From Halieaceae bacterium (GTDB lineage: Bacteria > Pseudomonadota > Gammaproteobacteria > Pseudomonadales > Halieaceae), in assembly GCA_902613175.1 (NCBI GenBank), contig CACMGJ010000015.1, positions 1-48,943 of the forward strand: 48,943 nucleotides of DNA, read 5' to 3'. Positions 34,298 to 43,222 of the stretch are shown in pieces. The notes beneath the pieces were generated by a model, which worked only from the letters and a program-made list of their open reading frames with translations, ran no database searches and had not been told where the DNA came from. A program made the position numbers and the translations under genes. Within the stretch, counting starts at the first letter, position 1. Each line of letters opens with the position of its first letter.

Positions 34298-34909
34298 ATG
34301 CTAAAACTTCACTTCGCACCTCAGTCCCGAGCTGGCCGTATTTTGTGGCTCCTCGAGGAACTGCAGCTTCCCTATGAGCTCAACGCCATGGCGTTTCACC
34401 CCAAGGATTTGAAATCGGATGAGCACCGGAGTAGACATCCGCTAGGGCGTATTCCTGTTCTGGACGACGGCGATGTATCGATTTATGAGTCTGGTGCCAT
34501 CGTGGAGTATGTGCTGGCCCGACATAAAGACGGTGGTTTGAAACCAGCCGTGGACGACCCCATGTTCCCCGAATACCTGCAGTGGTTTCACTACTGCGAA
34601 GGCATGGTCATGCCCCCAATGAACACGATTGTTGTTCATACGATCTTATTGCCAGAGGATCGACGAGACCCCGTTGTATTGGGGCAAGCACAGCGCCTCC
34701 TCAACAAGGCGCTTCATCCGGTTAATGAAGCATTGGAGGGCCGCGATTACCTCATTGGTGATTTCTCGGCTGCGGACATCATGCTGGGGCATGCCTGTTT
34801 CATGAGTAATCGTATGGGCTGTGTCTCTGATGACATGCCTCGTTTGAGAGCGTACGTTCAGCGGATTACAGAGCGTCCAGCGTTCCAAACCGCCATCAAT
34901 ATGACGTAA
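34298..34909 (+). CDS. Glutathione S-transferase-like protein
   Basis: A 203-residue GST. The N-terminal thioredoxin-like half contains the SRAGRILWLLEELQLPYEL motif (the catalytic Ser/Tyr position) and LGRIPVLDDGDVSIYESGAI (the cis-Pro and glutathione-contacting ES motif). The C-terminal half is all helical, with YLIGDFSAADIMLGHACF, typical of bacterial GSTs. The frame is open to 34205, but ATG 34298 has AAGGGG seven bases upstream and starts exactly with the fold. Function is inferred as detoxification or dehalogenation; the real substrate cannot be read. Confidence 0.9.
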   Translation: MLKLHFAPQSRAGRILWLLEELQLPYELNAMAFHPKDLKSDEHRSRHPLGRIPVLDDGDVSIYESGAIVEYVLARHKDGGLKPAVDDPMFPEYLQWFHYCEGMVMPPMNTIVVHTILLPEDRRDPVVLGQAQRLLNKALHPVNEALEGRDYLIGDFSAADIMLGHACFMSNRMGCVSDDMPRLRAYVQRITERPAFQTAINMT

Positions 34910-34988
34910 CACGTCGCAAGACTTGGCGGGACGCGCTGCATTGCTTATCTTGCGCCCCGAGGATTGGCATCTAAACATAGGAGTCATC

Positions 34989-36434
34989 GTGTCAAAGCAA
35001 CTGATTATTGCGCTGAGCTTGAGCGTATTAGTAACCGCATGCGGTGGCGGTGGTGGCGGCGGCACAACACCCCCGCCGCCGACTGCAGGTGGTGGGTCTG
35101 GTGGTGGCAGCACAACGGATCCATGCGGTAACACAGCGCAGATTCAGTTCGTTAAAGAGGTGTCTGAAAGTTATTACTACTGGTACGACGAACTCGCGCA
35201 GGTCAACGAGAATGACTATGACGATGCATCCGATTACCTCGCCGCCATCATGCAGCCCATTTGGACAGACGGGTCAGGCCGTGATCCGGGTTTCTCCTAT
35301 CTCACAACCATCGAGGAAGATGAGGCTCGTTTCACCTCAGGTACGTTTTACGGTTATGGCGTGCGCTATCGCATCATCAACAATAACTTCTATTTTGCCG
35401 ACTCCTACGAGGAGGGCCCTGCGCATACAGCAGGTATTCGACGAGGCCAACGTCTGTTAGCCGTCAAACGCGATGGTGAGAGTGACTTTGAGACCTGGGA
35501 GGAAATGGTCGCCCGAAATGCTGAGCTGCCTGGTGCTGTTTTCGGTGCGCGTGGAGAGCTACAAACGACGGTCTTCCGTGTCGAATATGAGGGCGTGACT
35601 AGCGAGATCATCGTGACCACAGCAGAAACTAGTACAACGCCTTTGGCTGGCGATGCGCTGGTAATCCCAAGAGACAGCGGTGGTCCGGCTGGCTACATCA
35701 ACTTCCGGACATTTATCGACGCGGCGGATGGTCCACTTCGAGCCGCTGCAACAACCTTTGGTGAGGCAGGCGTCACTGATCTCATTATTGATCTTAGGTA
35801 CAACGGTGGTGGTCTGGTACGTGTGGCTGAGACCTTCTTAAATCTGTTGGCCGGCGAAACGGCGAACGGTGAGTTGAGCTATATCGTGAATCTCAACGAT
35901 AAGCATCAGGATCAGAACAGCACAGCGAACTTCGCTCAGTTGCCCGAGACCTTTAGTCCGCTTCGAATCGCGTTTATCACCACAAGCGGCTCAGCGTCCG
36001 CCAGTGAACTCCTGATCAATGGCTTGGATCCGCATATCGAGCTTGCAATCGTGGGTTCCGAGACTTCGGGTAAAGCCGTTGGTCAATACGCTTTTGATCT
36101 GGACTCTGACAACTGCCAAACCCGGCTAAGATTGATTGCGTTTGAAATTCAAAACGGTGAAGGGCAGGGCGGTTACTTCACGGGTCTTGTCAGTACTGGC
36201 CGCTTTACCTTCTTTGCGGCAGCCGATGATGCGACGCGCCCCTTCGGAGATGCGGACGAGGATTCTTTCGCAGCCGCCCTGGCGTGGCTTAGCGGAACGC
36301 AGCCCAAAAGTGGCGCGATGGGTGATGTAAAAGTAGACGTACCAAAGCCGCTTCGCGTTGCAGGGTTTGATGCTACTTGGCCCGTTAATCAGGATGCGCC
36401 ACTCAACCCTGATGGGAGTGTTCGCTCCTTCTGA
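34989..36434 (+). CDS. S41-family serine protease, lipoprotein
   Basis: A 481-residue C-terminal processing protease-like protein. The signal peptide ends LVTAC, followed by a GGGGGGG tract and a Pro/Gly linker. A PDZ-like domain (about residues 100-200) contains YGVRYRIINNNFYF and EGPAHTAGIRRGQRLLAV. The S41 core shows TSGSASASELLING (nucleophile Ser, near 335) and SETSGKAVGQ (Lys near 360), the Ser-Lys dyad of this family. DLIIDLRYNGGG precedes it. GTG 34989 is chosen for its AGGAG five bases upstream and for the start of the signal. The frame is open to 34923. It lies alone between a GST and a nitroreductase. Confidence 0.9.
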   Translation: MSKQLIIALSLSVLVTACGGGGGGGTTPPPPTAGGGSGGGSTTDPCGNTAQIQFVKEVSESYYYWYDELAQVNENDYDDASDYLAAIMQPIWTDGSGRDPGFSYLTTIEEDEARFTSGTFYGYGVRYRIINNNFYFADSYEEGPAHTAGIRRGQRLLAVKRDGESDFETWEEMVARNAELPGAVFGARGELQTTVFRVEYEGVTSEIIVTTAETSTTPLAGDALVIPRDSGGPAGYINFRTFIDAADGPLRAAATTFGEAGVTDLIIDLRYNGGGLVRVAETFLNLLAGETANGELSYIVNLNDKHQDQNSTANFAQLPETFSPLRIAFITTSGSASASELLINGLDPHIELAIVGSETSGKAVGQYAFDLDSDNCQTRLRLIAFEIQNGEGQGGYFTGLVSTGRFTFFAAADDATRPFGDADEDSFAAALAWLSGTQPKSGAMGDVKVDVPKPLRVAGFDATWPVNQDAPLNPDGSVRSF

Positions 36435-36555
36435 GTAAGTGATACACGGTGACCAGTCCCGCTTGGGCTATTCACTCAGTTCAGGAGTCGGTGTAGCCTC
36501 GCTGCATCGACTTTTTTTTGGTCAGCAGACAGCAGTAATAGACATAGGTAGCGTG

Positions 36556-37227
36556 ATGAGTAGTACAGCGGAAACTTTTCAGACGATAGTCAACGAGCGG
36601 CGATCCATCCGAGCGTTTAAATCTGACCCGGTCAGCCGAGAGATTATCGACGCCGTGTTTGCGCCTGCGCTTCGGGCGCCGAGTAACTGCAACACTCAAC
36701 CATGGTTTGTACATATCGTGACTGGTGACAAGCTCGAGCAATTACGCGAAAAACTGCCCGCTGCCTTCGCCATACGTGATGTAGCGCCTGACTTTCCTTA
36801 CGACGGCGTCTATGAGGGCGTTTACAAGGATCGTCAGTACGGCGCTGCCAAGGCGCTGTATGACGCGCTTGGAATTCCACGTGAGGAAAAAGCCAAACGA
36901 CAGGAATGGTTCATGGGCAACTTCCGCTTTTTTGATGCGCCGGTTGTGGCCTTCTTCATGTTGCCCGATGGCTTTGGCCTTCGTGAAGCCTGTGATTTGG
37001 GGATGTTCACGCAAACGGTGATGCTGGGCTTAACTGCGCAAGGCCTTGGCTCCTGCCCTCAGACCGCGCTTGGCTTCATGGCAAAGCAGATTCGCGCAGT
37101 CATTGACGTTCCAGAGCATCACAAGCTGATGTTTGGTCTATCGTTTGGTTATCCTGTGGATACACCGATCAATGACGTCGTGACAGATCGAACCGACCTT
37201 GAGTCAGCGGTAACGTTTCACAGCTAG
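36556..37227 (+). CDS. Nitroreductase-family FMN oxidoreductase (paralogue 2)
   Basis: A 223-residue nitroreductase-fold protein. The N-terminal FQTIVNERRSIRAFKSDPVS has the FMN-binding R-R-S-I-R motif, followed by RAPSNCNTQPWFVHIVTG, YDALGIPREEKAKRQ and GLGSCPQTALGFM. It is similar to the protein at 21471-22148 (paralogue 1) along its length, including the K-x-x-K-R-Q-x-W-F/V block and the DAPV segment. The longest frame starts at 36439; ATG 36556 is chosen because it fits the family N-terminus and has AGGTAG upstream. Substrate unknown. Confidence 0.9.
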   Translation: MSSTAETFQTIVNERRSIRAFKSDPVSREIIDAVFAPALRAPSNCNTQPWFVHIVTGDKLEQLREKLPAAFAIRDVAPDFPYDGVYEGVYKDRQYGAAKALYDALGIPREEKAKRQEWFMGNFRFFDAPVVAFFMLPDGFGLREACDLGMFTQTVMLGLTAQGLGSCPQTALGFMAKQIRAVIDVPEHHKLMFGLSFGYPVDTPINDVVTDRTDLESAVTFHS

Positions 37228-37265
37228 GTAAACATGCTATCGATGCCCACGCGTGGGTAAAGCGG

Positions 37266-38375
37266 TTAGCTCTCGCTGGGTCGCGAAATAAAGCCTGATA
37301 CTTCCAGCTGGAATCCAGAGATTGCATTGAATTTGATCGGTGCGGACATGACTTTCATGTTGGTAACACCTAGGTGCCGAAGTATCTGTGCGCCCGTTCC
37401 TATTACTCTGTAGTTCTGGGGAGGTGCCTCCGCTACGGCTTCACCTGCAAGCTCTGCGATATTGCGCATGATTGCCTCGGGAGACTCCCAGCCACCCAGT
37501 ATGATGACGAGTCCACGTCCTTGCTCAGCGACATAAGCCATAGCGGATTCGTAAGACCACCCCTGCGATCCTTGCGGTAGCCGTGTTCCCAATACGTCGC
37601 GGAGCGTATTGATGGGTTGTATGCGCACGGGTAGTTCTGCGGCAGTCAGGTCGCCTTGGTGCAGCGCATATTGAATTTGACCATCGACTAAATCTTCGAA
37701 GGTCGTCAGCCTGAACTTGCCCCATTGTGTGTCGATGGGGAATTCGCCAGTGCAGCGTACGGACTGCTCGTGCAAGGCGCGATACTCGATAAGATCGGCA
37801 ATGGTTCCAATACGAAGATTATGTTTTTTCGCAAATACCTCCAACTCAGGCCGTCGCGCCATCGTGCCGTCTTCATTCATAATCTCGACAATGACAGCGG
37901 CCGGCTCACAGCCAGCCATGCGCGCGAGATCCACGCCCGCCTCCGTGTGACCGGCACGTTGGAGAACACCGCCGGGTTTTGCGACCAAGGGGAAGATATG
38001 TCCAGGTTGCGAAATATCAGAGGGCGTCGCATCGGCTTTCACGGCCTCAAGAACGGTATGTGCTCGTTGACGCGCGCTGACACCTGGACCTACCGAGTGC
38101 GTAGCATCGATCGATACGGTGAAGTTGGTCTCGTGCTGAGAGCGGTTGTCACGCACCATCAGTGGTATTCGCAGCTGCCTCGCACGCTCTGCGGTGATAG
38201 GCATGCAAATCAGACCGCAGGCCTCACTTGCAAAAAAGTTGATAATCTCTGGCGTGACTTTCTCGGCAGCGATTACAAGGTCTCCTTCGTTTTCCCTGTC
38301 CTCATCATCCATGAGGATAACCATCTTACCTTCGCGAATGTCGTCCAAGATATTTGGAACGGTATCTAGGGCCAT
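37266..38375 (-). CDS. ribB: DHBP synthase RibB fused to a degenerate RibA-like domain
   Basis: A 369-residue protein. Residues 1-200 are 3,4-dihydroxy-2-butanone-4-phosphate synthase, a riboflavin-pathway enzyme acting on ribulose 5-phosphate: ILMDDEDRENEGDLVIAAE is the acidic metal loop, and PGHIFPL and RAGHTEAGVDLAR are conserved. The C-terminal half aligns with GTP cyclohydrolase II in position, but lacks the zinc Cys cluster (no C-x-G-D-x-x-x-S-x-R-C-D-C motif), so this half is likely inactive, as in RibBX-type proteins. A separate ribA should exist elsewhere. The start ATG is 52 bases from the thiolase stop; no FMN riboswitch fits there. Confidence 0.9.
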   Translation of the reverse strand: MALDTVPNILDDIREGKMVILMDDEDRENEGDLVIAAEKVTPEIINFFASEACGLICMPITAERARQLRIPLMVRDNRSQHETNFTVSIDATHSVGPGVSARQRAHTVLEAVKADATPSDISQPGHIFPLVAKPGGVLQRAGHTEAGVDLARMAGCEPAAVIVEIMNEDGTMARRPELEVFAKKHNLRIGTIADLIEYRALHEQSVRCTGEFPIDTQWGKFRLTTFEDLVDGQIQYALHQGDLTAAELPVRIQPINTLRDVLGTRLPQGSQGWSYESAMAYVAEQGRGLVIILGGWESPEAIMRNIAELAGEAVAEAPPQNYRVIGTGAQILRHLGVTNMKVMSAPIKFNAISGFQLEVSGFISRPSES

Positions 38376-38427
38376 CTTAACTCTCCTGCTCTAGCACGAT
38401 CTTTTACTGCCTTTCTTTAGTTCGCTA

Positions 38428-39606
38428 TTAGCACTTCTCAATCGCAACGGCAGTTGCCTCACCACCACCAATACAGAGCGCGGCCACACCGCGATCCTTG
38501 CCATAGTGATGCATTGCGTGCATGAGCGTAACGATGATTCGAGAGCCGGTTGAGCCAATAGGGTGGCCTTGGGCGCACGCGCCGCCGTGTACGTTTACTT
38601 TGCTGTGATCGAGGCCGTGCGCTTTCATTGCCAGCATGGTGACCATGGCAAAGGCCTCGTTGATCTCCCAAAGATCTACGTCATCAGCAGACCAACCGGT
38701 TTTATCGAGCAGCGAAGAAATGGCATCAACGGGTGCCAATGTGAACTCCGCGGGCAGGCGGCTGGACCGTGCATGTGCAACGATCTTAGCCATTGGCTTG
38801 AGGCCATGCGCCTCGACCGCTGACTCACTCGCCAAAATGAGTGCGCTTGCACCGTCTGAGATAGAAGAGGCGTTTGCCGCGGTTATGGTGCCGTCTTGTG
38901 CAAATGCCGCGCGCAAGCTTGGAATCTTGTTCATGCGACCTTTATGCGGTTGCTCATCATCGAAAACCGTGATGGTTTCTCGTCGTGTTTTGACCTCTAC
39001 GGGCGCAGTTTCTGCCTTTAGCAGGCCTTGTTCGATCGCATTTTTAGCGCGTGTCAGGCTCTGAATCGCGAAGTCATCCATCGCTTCTCGCGTAATACCA
39101 TGCTCATCTGCTGTCGCCTGAGCAAAACTGCCCATAGCGTCACCTGTATAGGCGTCTTCCAATCCATCCATGAACATATGGTCGTAAATCCTAGTATGAC
39201 CCAGACGTTGTCCGGCGCGTCCCGAGGGCATCAGGTGCGGTGCGTTTGACATGCTTTCCAGGCCACCGGCGATAGCAATGCTATTGGTTCCGGCACGGAT
39301 ACTGTCGATGCCAAAGATCGTTGCCTGCATGCCACTGCCGCAGGCCTTGTTGACGGTGACGGCACCCACGTGGTCAGGTACACCGGCGTAGCGAGCAGCC
39401 TGGCGCGCCGGACACTGCTTGAGTCCTGCGGGCAGTACACAGCCCATAAAGACTTCATCAATGGCTACTGCATCGAGATTGGCGCGTTCCACAGCGGCTT
39501 TAATCGCGGTGCTACCTAATTCAGGTGCTGAGACTGAGGCAAGATCGCCCATCAGGCCACCCATGGGTGTTCTGGCACCGCCCACGATATAGATTGCTTC
39601 TGACAT
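38428..39606 (-). CDS. Acetyl-CoA C-acyltransferase (thiolase)
   Basis: A 392-residue thiolase. The nucleophilic Cys 89 is in VNKACGSGMQATI, the C-terminal catalytic set is GGACAQGHPIGSTGSRI (His) and LCIGGGEATA (Cys). The N-terminal GARTPMGGLMGDLASVSA is typical. Such enzymes catalyse acetyl-CoA condensation or the last step of beta-oxidation; which one cannot be said here. It lies directly upstream of ribB on the same strand and downstream of the AraC regulator. The ATG start has a weak upstream element. Confidence 0.94.
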   Translation of the reverse strand: MSEAIYIVGGARTPMGGLMGDLASVSAPELGSTAIKAAVERANLDAVAIDEVFMGCVLPAGLKQCPARQAARYAGVPDHVGAVTVNKACGSGMQATIFGIDSIRAGTNSIAIAGGLESMSNAPHLMPSGRAGQRLGHTRIYDHMFMDGLEDAYTGDAMGSFAQATADEHGITREAMDDFAIQSLTRAKNAIEQGLLKAETAPVEVKTRRETITVFDDEQPHKGRMNKIPSLRAAFAQDGTITAANASSISDGASALILASESAVEAHGLKPMAKIVAHARSSRLPAEFTLAPVDAISSLLDKTGWSADDVDLWEINEAFAMVTMLAMKAHGLDHSKVNVHGGACAQGHPIGSTGSRIIVTLMHAMHHYGKDRGVAALCIGGGEATAVAIEKC

Positions 39607-39687
39607 GTCGTGTCCCGTTTATGCGTTAGCTTGATTGGGGGGTGGATTAAGCCACAGGCGCGATGGCGCCACAATGCGAGGGTGCGT

Positions 39688-40719
39688 TCAAATAGGTGAA
39701 AACACCTTCCCTTTTACGGCTTTACGGTATTCCGATGGGCTCAATCGATTGGCCTTTTTAAATTGCCGAGCGAAATGTGCTGAATCAACCATGCCCACTT
39801 CCGCAGCGACCTCGGTGATGCTCAAGTTGGTTGTTCTTAAGAGCGATTCCGCCTCTGATAGCCGCAGGTTGAGCAAGTACTGCCATGGTGTTGTGCCCGC
39901 GGCGCGCTGGAAACGGCGCGTCAAGGTTCGCTCTGATAGCTCGAATGTGGTTGCAATCGAAGCCATGGAGAGGGACTGGGTGAATTTCTCCTGCAGGTAA
40001 ATCTGGACATCCAGAACCACTTCGTCGCGATGCTCTCGAATAACCTGCGAACCCAACTGCGTCGATTTGAACCGCCGACGTATCTCAGGCGAGAACTGGT
40101 TTTCCACGTGGCGCGCAATGTTGGTGTGGTAGAAATTACCCATGAGGTAGACCAGCAAATCACTGATGGAGTTGACGCTCCCCGCGCAGTAGAGATTGTC
40201 CGACTGCACGATGAGCTCATCGCGGCGCAGATCTACGGCGGGGTAGCGGGATGCAAACTCGTCCAACCAAAACCAGTGTGTGGTGGCTGGCTTTTTATCA
40301 AGAAGCCCTGTCTGGGCTAAAAGGAAACTGCCCGTACCGACGGCGGCAATGGAAGAGCCTTGATCGACCAGCTTCGCAATAAAAGGGATCAGCTCGGGGT
40401 GGCGTTTGATCACACGACGCGGATCACGCCAAATTGCTGCGATGACAAGGAGATCAAGCGACGCTGCCTCAGAAATAGGTTGCGTCGCAAACTCTAGCCC
40501 ACCGCTGGTCGTGATTTGTCCCCCTTTGGGGGAAAATAAGGTCACGGGCAGCTTGCCAGTGCCGGTACTTTGGCCGCTGGCTTGCGCGGCAGCCATCGCG
40601 AGCTCGGAGGGCAAAGTGACCGAACTTGCCAATGCAAACTCGTGGACAAGTGCACCTATTCTTGGTGTTCGTCGTGGTCTTTGGGCCATTCTGCGAAATT
40701 TTTCCGTCGGTTTTTTCAT
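39688..40719 (-). CDS. AraC-family regulator with DJ-1/PfpI-like sensor domain
   Basis: A roughly 340-residue GlxA-like transcription regulator. Residues about 25-190 form a DJ-1/PfpI (class I amidotransferase-like) domain with the segment VGTGSFLLAQTGLLDKKPAT, where the usual nucleophile position carries Ser rather than Cys. The C-terminal 100 residues are a double helix-turn-helix AraC domain (SMASIATTFELSERTLTRRF, then LSITEVAAEVGMVDSAHFAR and FKKANRLSPSEYR). It is transcribed divergently from fabY. The start is uncertain: 40746, 40719 and 40689 are all possible, none with a strong ribosome binding site. Target genes are not known, perhaps the thiolase downstream. Confidence 0.87.
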   Translation of the reverse strand: MKKPTEKFRRMAQRPRRTPRIGALVHEFALASSVTLPSELAMAAAQASGQSTGTGKLPVTLFSPKGGQITTSGGLEFATQPISEAASLDLLVIAAIWRDPRRVIKRHPELIPFIAKLVDQGSSIAAVGTGSFLLAQTGLLDKKPATTHWFWLDEFASRYPAVDLRRDELIVQSDNLYCAGSVNSISDLLVYLMGNFYHTNIARHVENQFSPEIRRRFKSTQLGSQVIREHRDEVVLDVQIYLQEKFTQSLSMASIATTFELSERTLTRRFQRAAGTTPWQYLLNLRLSEAESLLRTTNLSITEVAAEVGMVDSAHFARQFKKANRLSPSEYRKAVKGKVFSPI

Positions 40720-40802
40720 GATTTTTGTCTGAAAAAAACAAATCATATCGACGTCGCTATCTACAATCTAGGGCGTTGTGTTGTATTCGTGGTAATAAAA
40801 TT

Positions 40803-42605
40803 ATGGCAAAGCTACCCATCATCGTTGCGTCCGGGGGCATCAATACGGCCGGAAGAACCTCCCATCGGCATGCACACAACCGACTCGTATTCGATTCGCT
40901 CGATCAGGCTAAGCGCGATGAAACAGCGCGCGCATTGACGGCGATGATGGATGCTCAGGACGTCGACGAAGTTTTGGATGGCACGCTGGTGCGCAAGATA
41001 GAGCGTGCTCATTTTGATCCCGCTGCGATTCCCACGAATCACCGGTTCCGCGTTGATGATGTGCATGGAGTCGTCAATTTAACCCCTGATGGTTTTGCCA
41101 CGTCGCAGGCTACTGATGCACTTCGAGGGCTGTCGTCGGGTGACACCATTTACGTCGCGTCTGAACGCGAATTTGATGTCAGCGTCGCGGGTCAGTTGCC
41201 TTCGGGTTTTGATCCTGGCGCACTTTATACCTCCCGAAATCATCCTCGGGGTCTGCAGATGTCAATATATGCCATGTCGGACGCGTTGGCAGATTTGGGC
41301 TTGGATTGGGATCAGTTGACGGCCGGCTTATCGCCCGATGCCGTCAGTGTTTATGTGTCGAGCTCAATGGGTCAGCTGGATGAGGCTGCGACGGGTGGCA
41401 TGCTTACAGCCGCATTGCGCGGCGAGCGGGTATTAGCGAAGAATTGCCCCTTGGGCTTTGCAGAAATGCCGGGTGATTTTTTGAATGCCTACGTGCTCAA
41501 GTCGCTTGGTCAGACAGGTCCTGCGCTAGGCGCCTGCGCTACCTTCCTCTACAACCTTCAGCGGGGTGTCGACGACATTCGCTCGGGTCGCGTACGCATT
41601 GCTGTCGTAGGTGCCTCTGAGGCGCCCATCCTTCCATCCCTGATGGATGGCTATGTGGCCATGGGCGCTCTGGCGACAGATAAAGAATTGAGGGCCTTGC
41701 AAGGTATCGATTCAGATGGCTTGGTTGATTATCGGTCAGCCTGCCGGCCCTTCGGTAATAACTGTGGCTTTGTGATGGCAGAATCGGCGCAGATTCTCGT
41801 ATTGATGGATGATGAGTTGGCGCTAGAGCAGGGCGCGCCGGTCCTGGGTGCCGTGCCCTTCGTATCGGTCCATGCGGATGGCGCCAAGAAGTCGATCCCA
41901 GGCCCCGGTCCAGGGAATTATCTCACTATGGCCCGTGCTGCGCAGGCAGCGCGCGATATCGTTGGTGAGACGGTTTTCCGGTCGCAGGGCTTGATCATGG
42001 CACATGGGACTGGTACACCACAAAACAGAACCACCGAGTCAGCGATCATGAGTACGGTCGCGAAGGCCATGGAGGTTTCGGACTGGCGCGTCTCGGCAAT
42101 TAAGAGTCACACCGGGCACTCCCTCGGCGCCGCCGGTGGCGATCAGCTCTCTGCGCTCTTGGGCGTCTGGGACTCCGGCTGGATACCTGGTATAGGCACG
42201 ATTGAGTCTGTTGCTGACGATGTTGAGACCGACCGGCTGAGCTTCTTGCTCGATAACGCACCGACCAACCAATGCGCTTATTCACTGGTTAACAGCAAAG
42301 GCTTTGGTGGCAATAACGCAACAGCGGCCGTAGTGAGCCCAACAGTGTCGCATTCGCTGCTCATAGGTCTGCACGGAGGGCGCGCACTCGATGCATGGCA
42401 GGCGCGCTTTGAGGCGACTCAGCAGCGGCGACAGGATATTGAAGACGCTCGCCTTTCTGGCGATTGGCAGCCACTCTACCGATTTAATGACGGTGTGCTG
42501 GATGACAGCGATATCGAGGCAGAGGTGGGTAAGCTCAAATTGGGAGATGTTGAAATATCGACTAATGACAGACTGATGCCATCCGATTGGCTCCTAGAGA
42601 CCTAA
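40803..42605 (+). CDS. fabY: Beta-ketoacyl-ACP synthase FabY-like
   Basis: A 600-residue ketosynthase, longer than FabB/FabF (about 410). The N-terminus IIVASGGINTAGRTSHRHAH matches the pattern of FabY, the enzyme that begins fatty acid synthesis in Pseudomonas by condensing acetyl-CoA with malonyl-ACP. The catalytic Cys 245 is in LGACATFLY, and the two His are in MAHGTGTPQNR (near 400) and KSHTGHSLGAAGG (near 439). ATG 40803 gives exactly this N-terminus; the longest frame from 40725 adds an unlikely basic stretch. No strong ribosome binding site is seen. FabY identity rests on recalled N-terminal similarity and length. Confidence 0.85.
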   Translation: MAKLPIIVASGGINTAGRTSHRHAHNRLVFDSLDQAKRDETARALTAMMDAQDVDEVLDGTLVRKIERAHFDPAAIPTNHRFRVDDVHGVVNLTPDGFATSQATDALRGLSSGDTIYVASEREFDVSVAGQLPSGFDPGALYTSRNHPRGLQMSIYAMSDALADLGLDWDQLTAGLSPDAVSVYVSSSMGQLDEAATGGMLTAALRGERVLAKNCPLGFAEMPGDFLNAYVLKSLGQTGPALGACATFLYNLQRGVDDIRSGRVRIAVVGASEAPILPSLMDGYVAMGALATDKELRALQGIDSDGLVDYRSACRPFGNNCGFVMAESAQILVLMDDELALEQGAPVLGAVPFVSVHADGAKKSIPGPGPGNYLTMARAAQAARDIVGETVFRSQGLIMAHGTGTPQNRTTESAIMSTVAKAMEVSDWRVSAIKSHTGHSLGAAGGDQLSALLGVWDSGWIPGIGTIESVADDVETDRLSFLLDNAPTNQCAYSLVNSKGFGGNNATAAVVSPTVSHSLLIGLHGGRALDAWQARFEATQQRRQDIEDARLSGDWQPLYRFNDGVLDDSDIEAEVGKLKLGDVEISTNDRLMPSDWLLET

Positions 42606-42632
42606 TGCGCGAGTGACTGTTAAACTCTATCC

Positions 42633-43199
42633 ATGACAGATAACCCCTCATCCACTATTCAATTACTCACTAAGCGCGTATCGCATGCGAGTCTCGGTTT
42701 CCCTGGACCCTCGCCGGATCAGCTTGACACCATTATTCGTGCTGGCATGCGGGCGCCTGATCATGCCATGCAGCGACCGTGGCACTTTGTCATTGTGGAA
42801 GGCGAGCGTAGGGACGCCCTTGGTCTGGTACTTAATGAAAGCCTGAAACTTCGTGGTGTGACTGACGAAGCACAGCTGAACAAGGCACTCCAAGCACCAT
42901 TGCGTGCTCCTGTGATTATTGCGGTACTGCTTAAGTTTAAAGATCACCCAAAGGTTGAGCGTAATGAGCAGATTGGCTCTGCAGCCGCTGCCACGTATGC
43001 CATGTCGCTTGCTGCCAATGCCCTGGGCTTTGGTTCAATGTGGCGAACGGGTCTGTATGCCACCGACCCGCATGTGATCTCCGCGCTTGGCGGTGGTGAT
43101 AAAGATGAGGTAATCGGGTTCCTTTATTTAGGCACACGCGAAGGCCCTTCAAAACTGAGGCCGGCTCTTGACCCAGAGGATTTCATCACGCACTTTTAG
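42633..43199 (+). CDS. Nitroreductase-family protein, YdjA-like
   Basis: A 188-residue nitroreductase of the small YdjA type. The conserved RAPDHAMQRPWHFVIVEG, LNKALQAPLRAPVIIAVLLK and FGSMWRTGLYATD segments match that subfamily. It begins with ATG 42633, 27 bases after the fabY stop, so it is probably cotranscribed with fabY. It differs clearly from the two longer nitroreductases in this window (at 21.5 and 36.6 kb). Substrate unknown. Confidence 0.93.
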   Translation: MTDNPSSTIQLLTKRVSHASLGFPGPSPDQLDTIIRAGMRAPDHAMQRPWHFVIVEGERRDALGLVLNESLKLRGVTDEAQLNKALQAPLRAPVIIAVLLKFKDHPKVERNEQIGSAAAATYAMSLAANALGFGSMWRTGLYATDPHVISALGGGDKDEVIGFLYLGTREGPSKLRPALDPEDFITHF

Positions 43200-43222
43200 C
43201 GCTCTTGCGGGAGTGTGTAGTA

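Noticed and set aside
38376-38427. FMN riboswitch before ribB
   Set aside because: The space to the upstream thiolase gene is only 52 bases, far too short for the roughly 140-base FMN aptamer, and no conserved element is seen.
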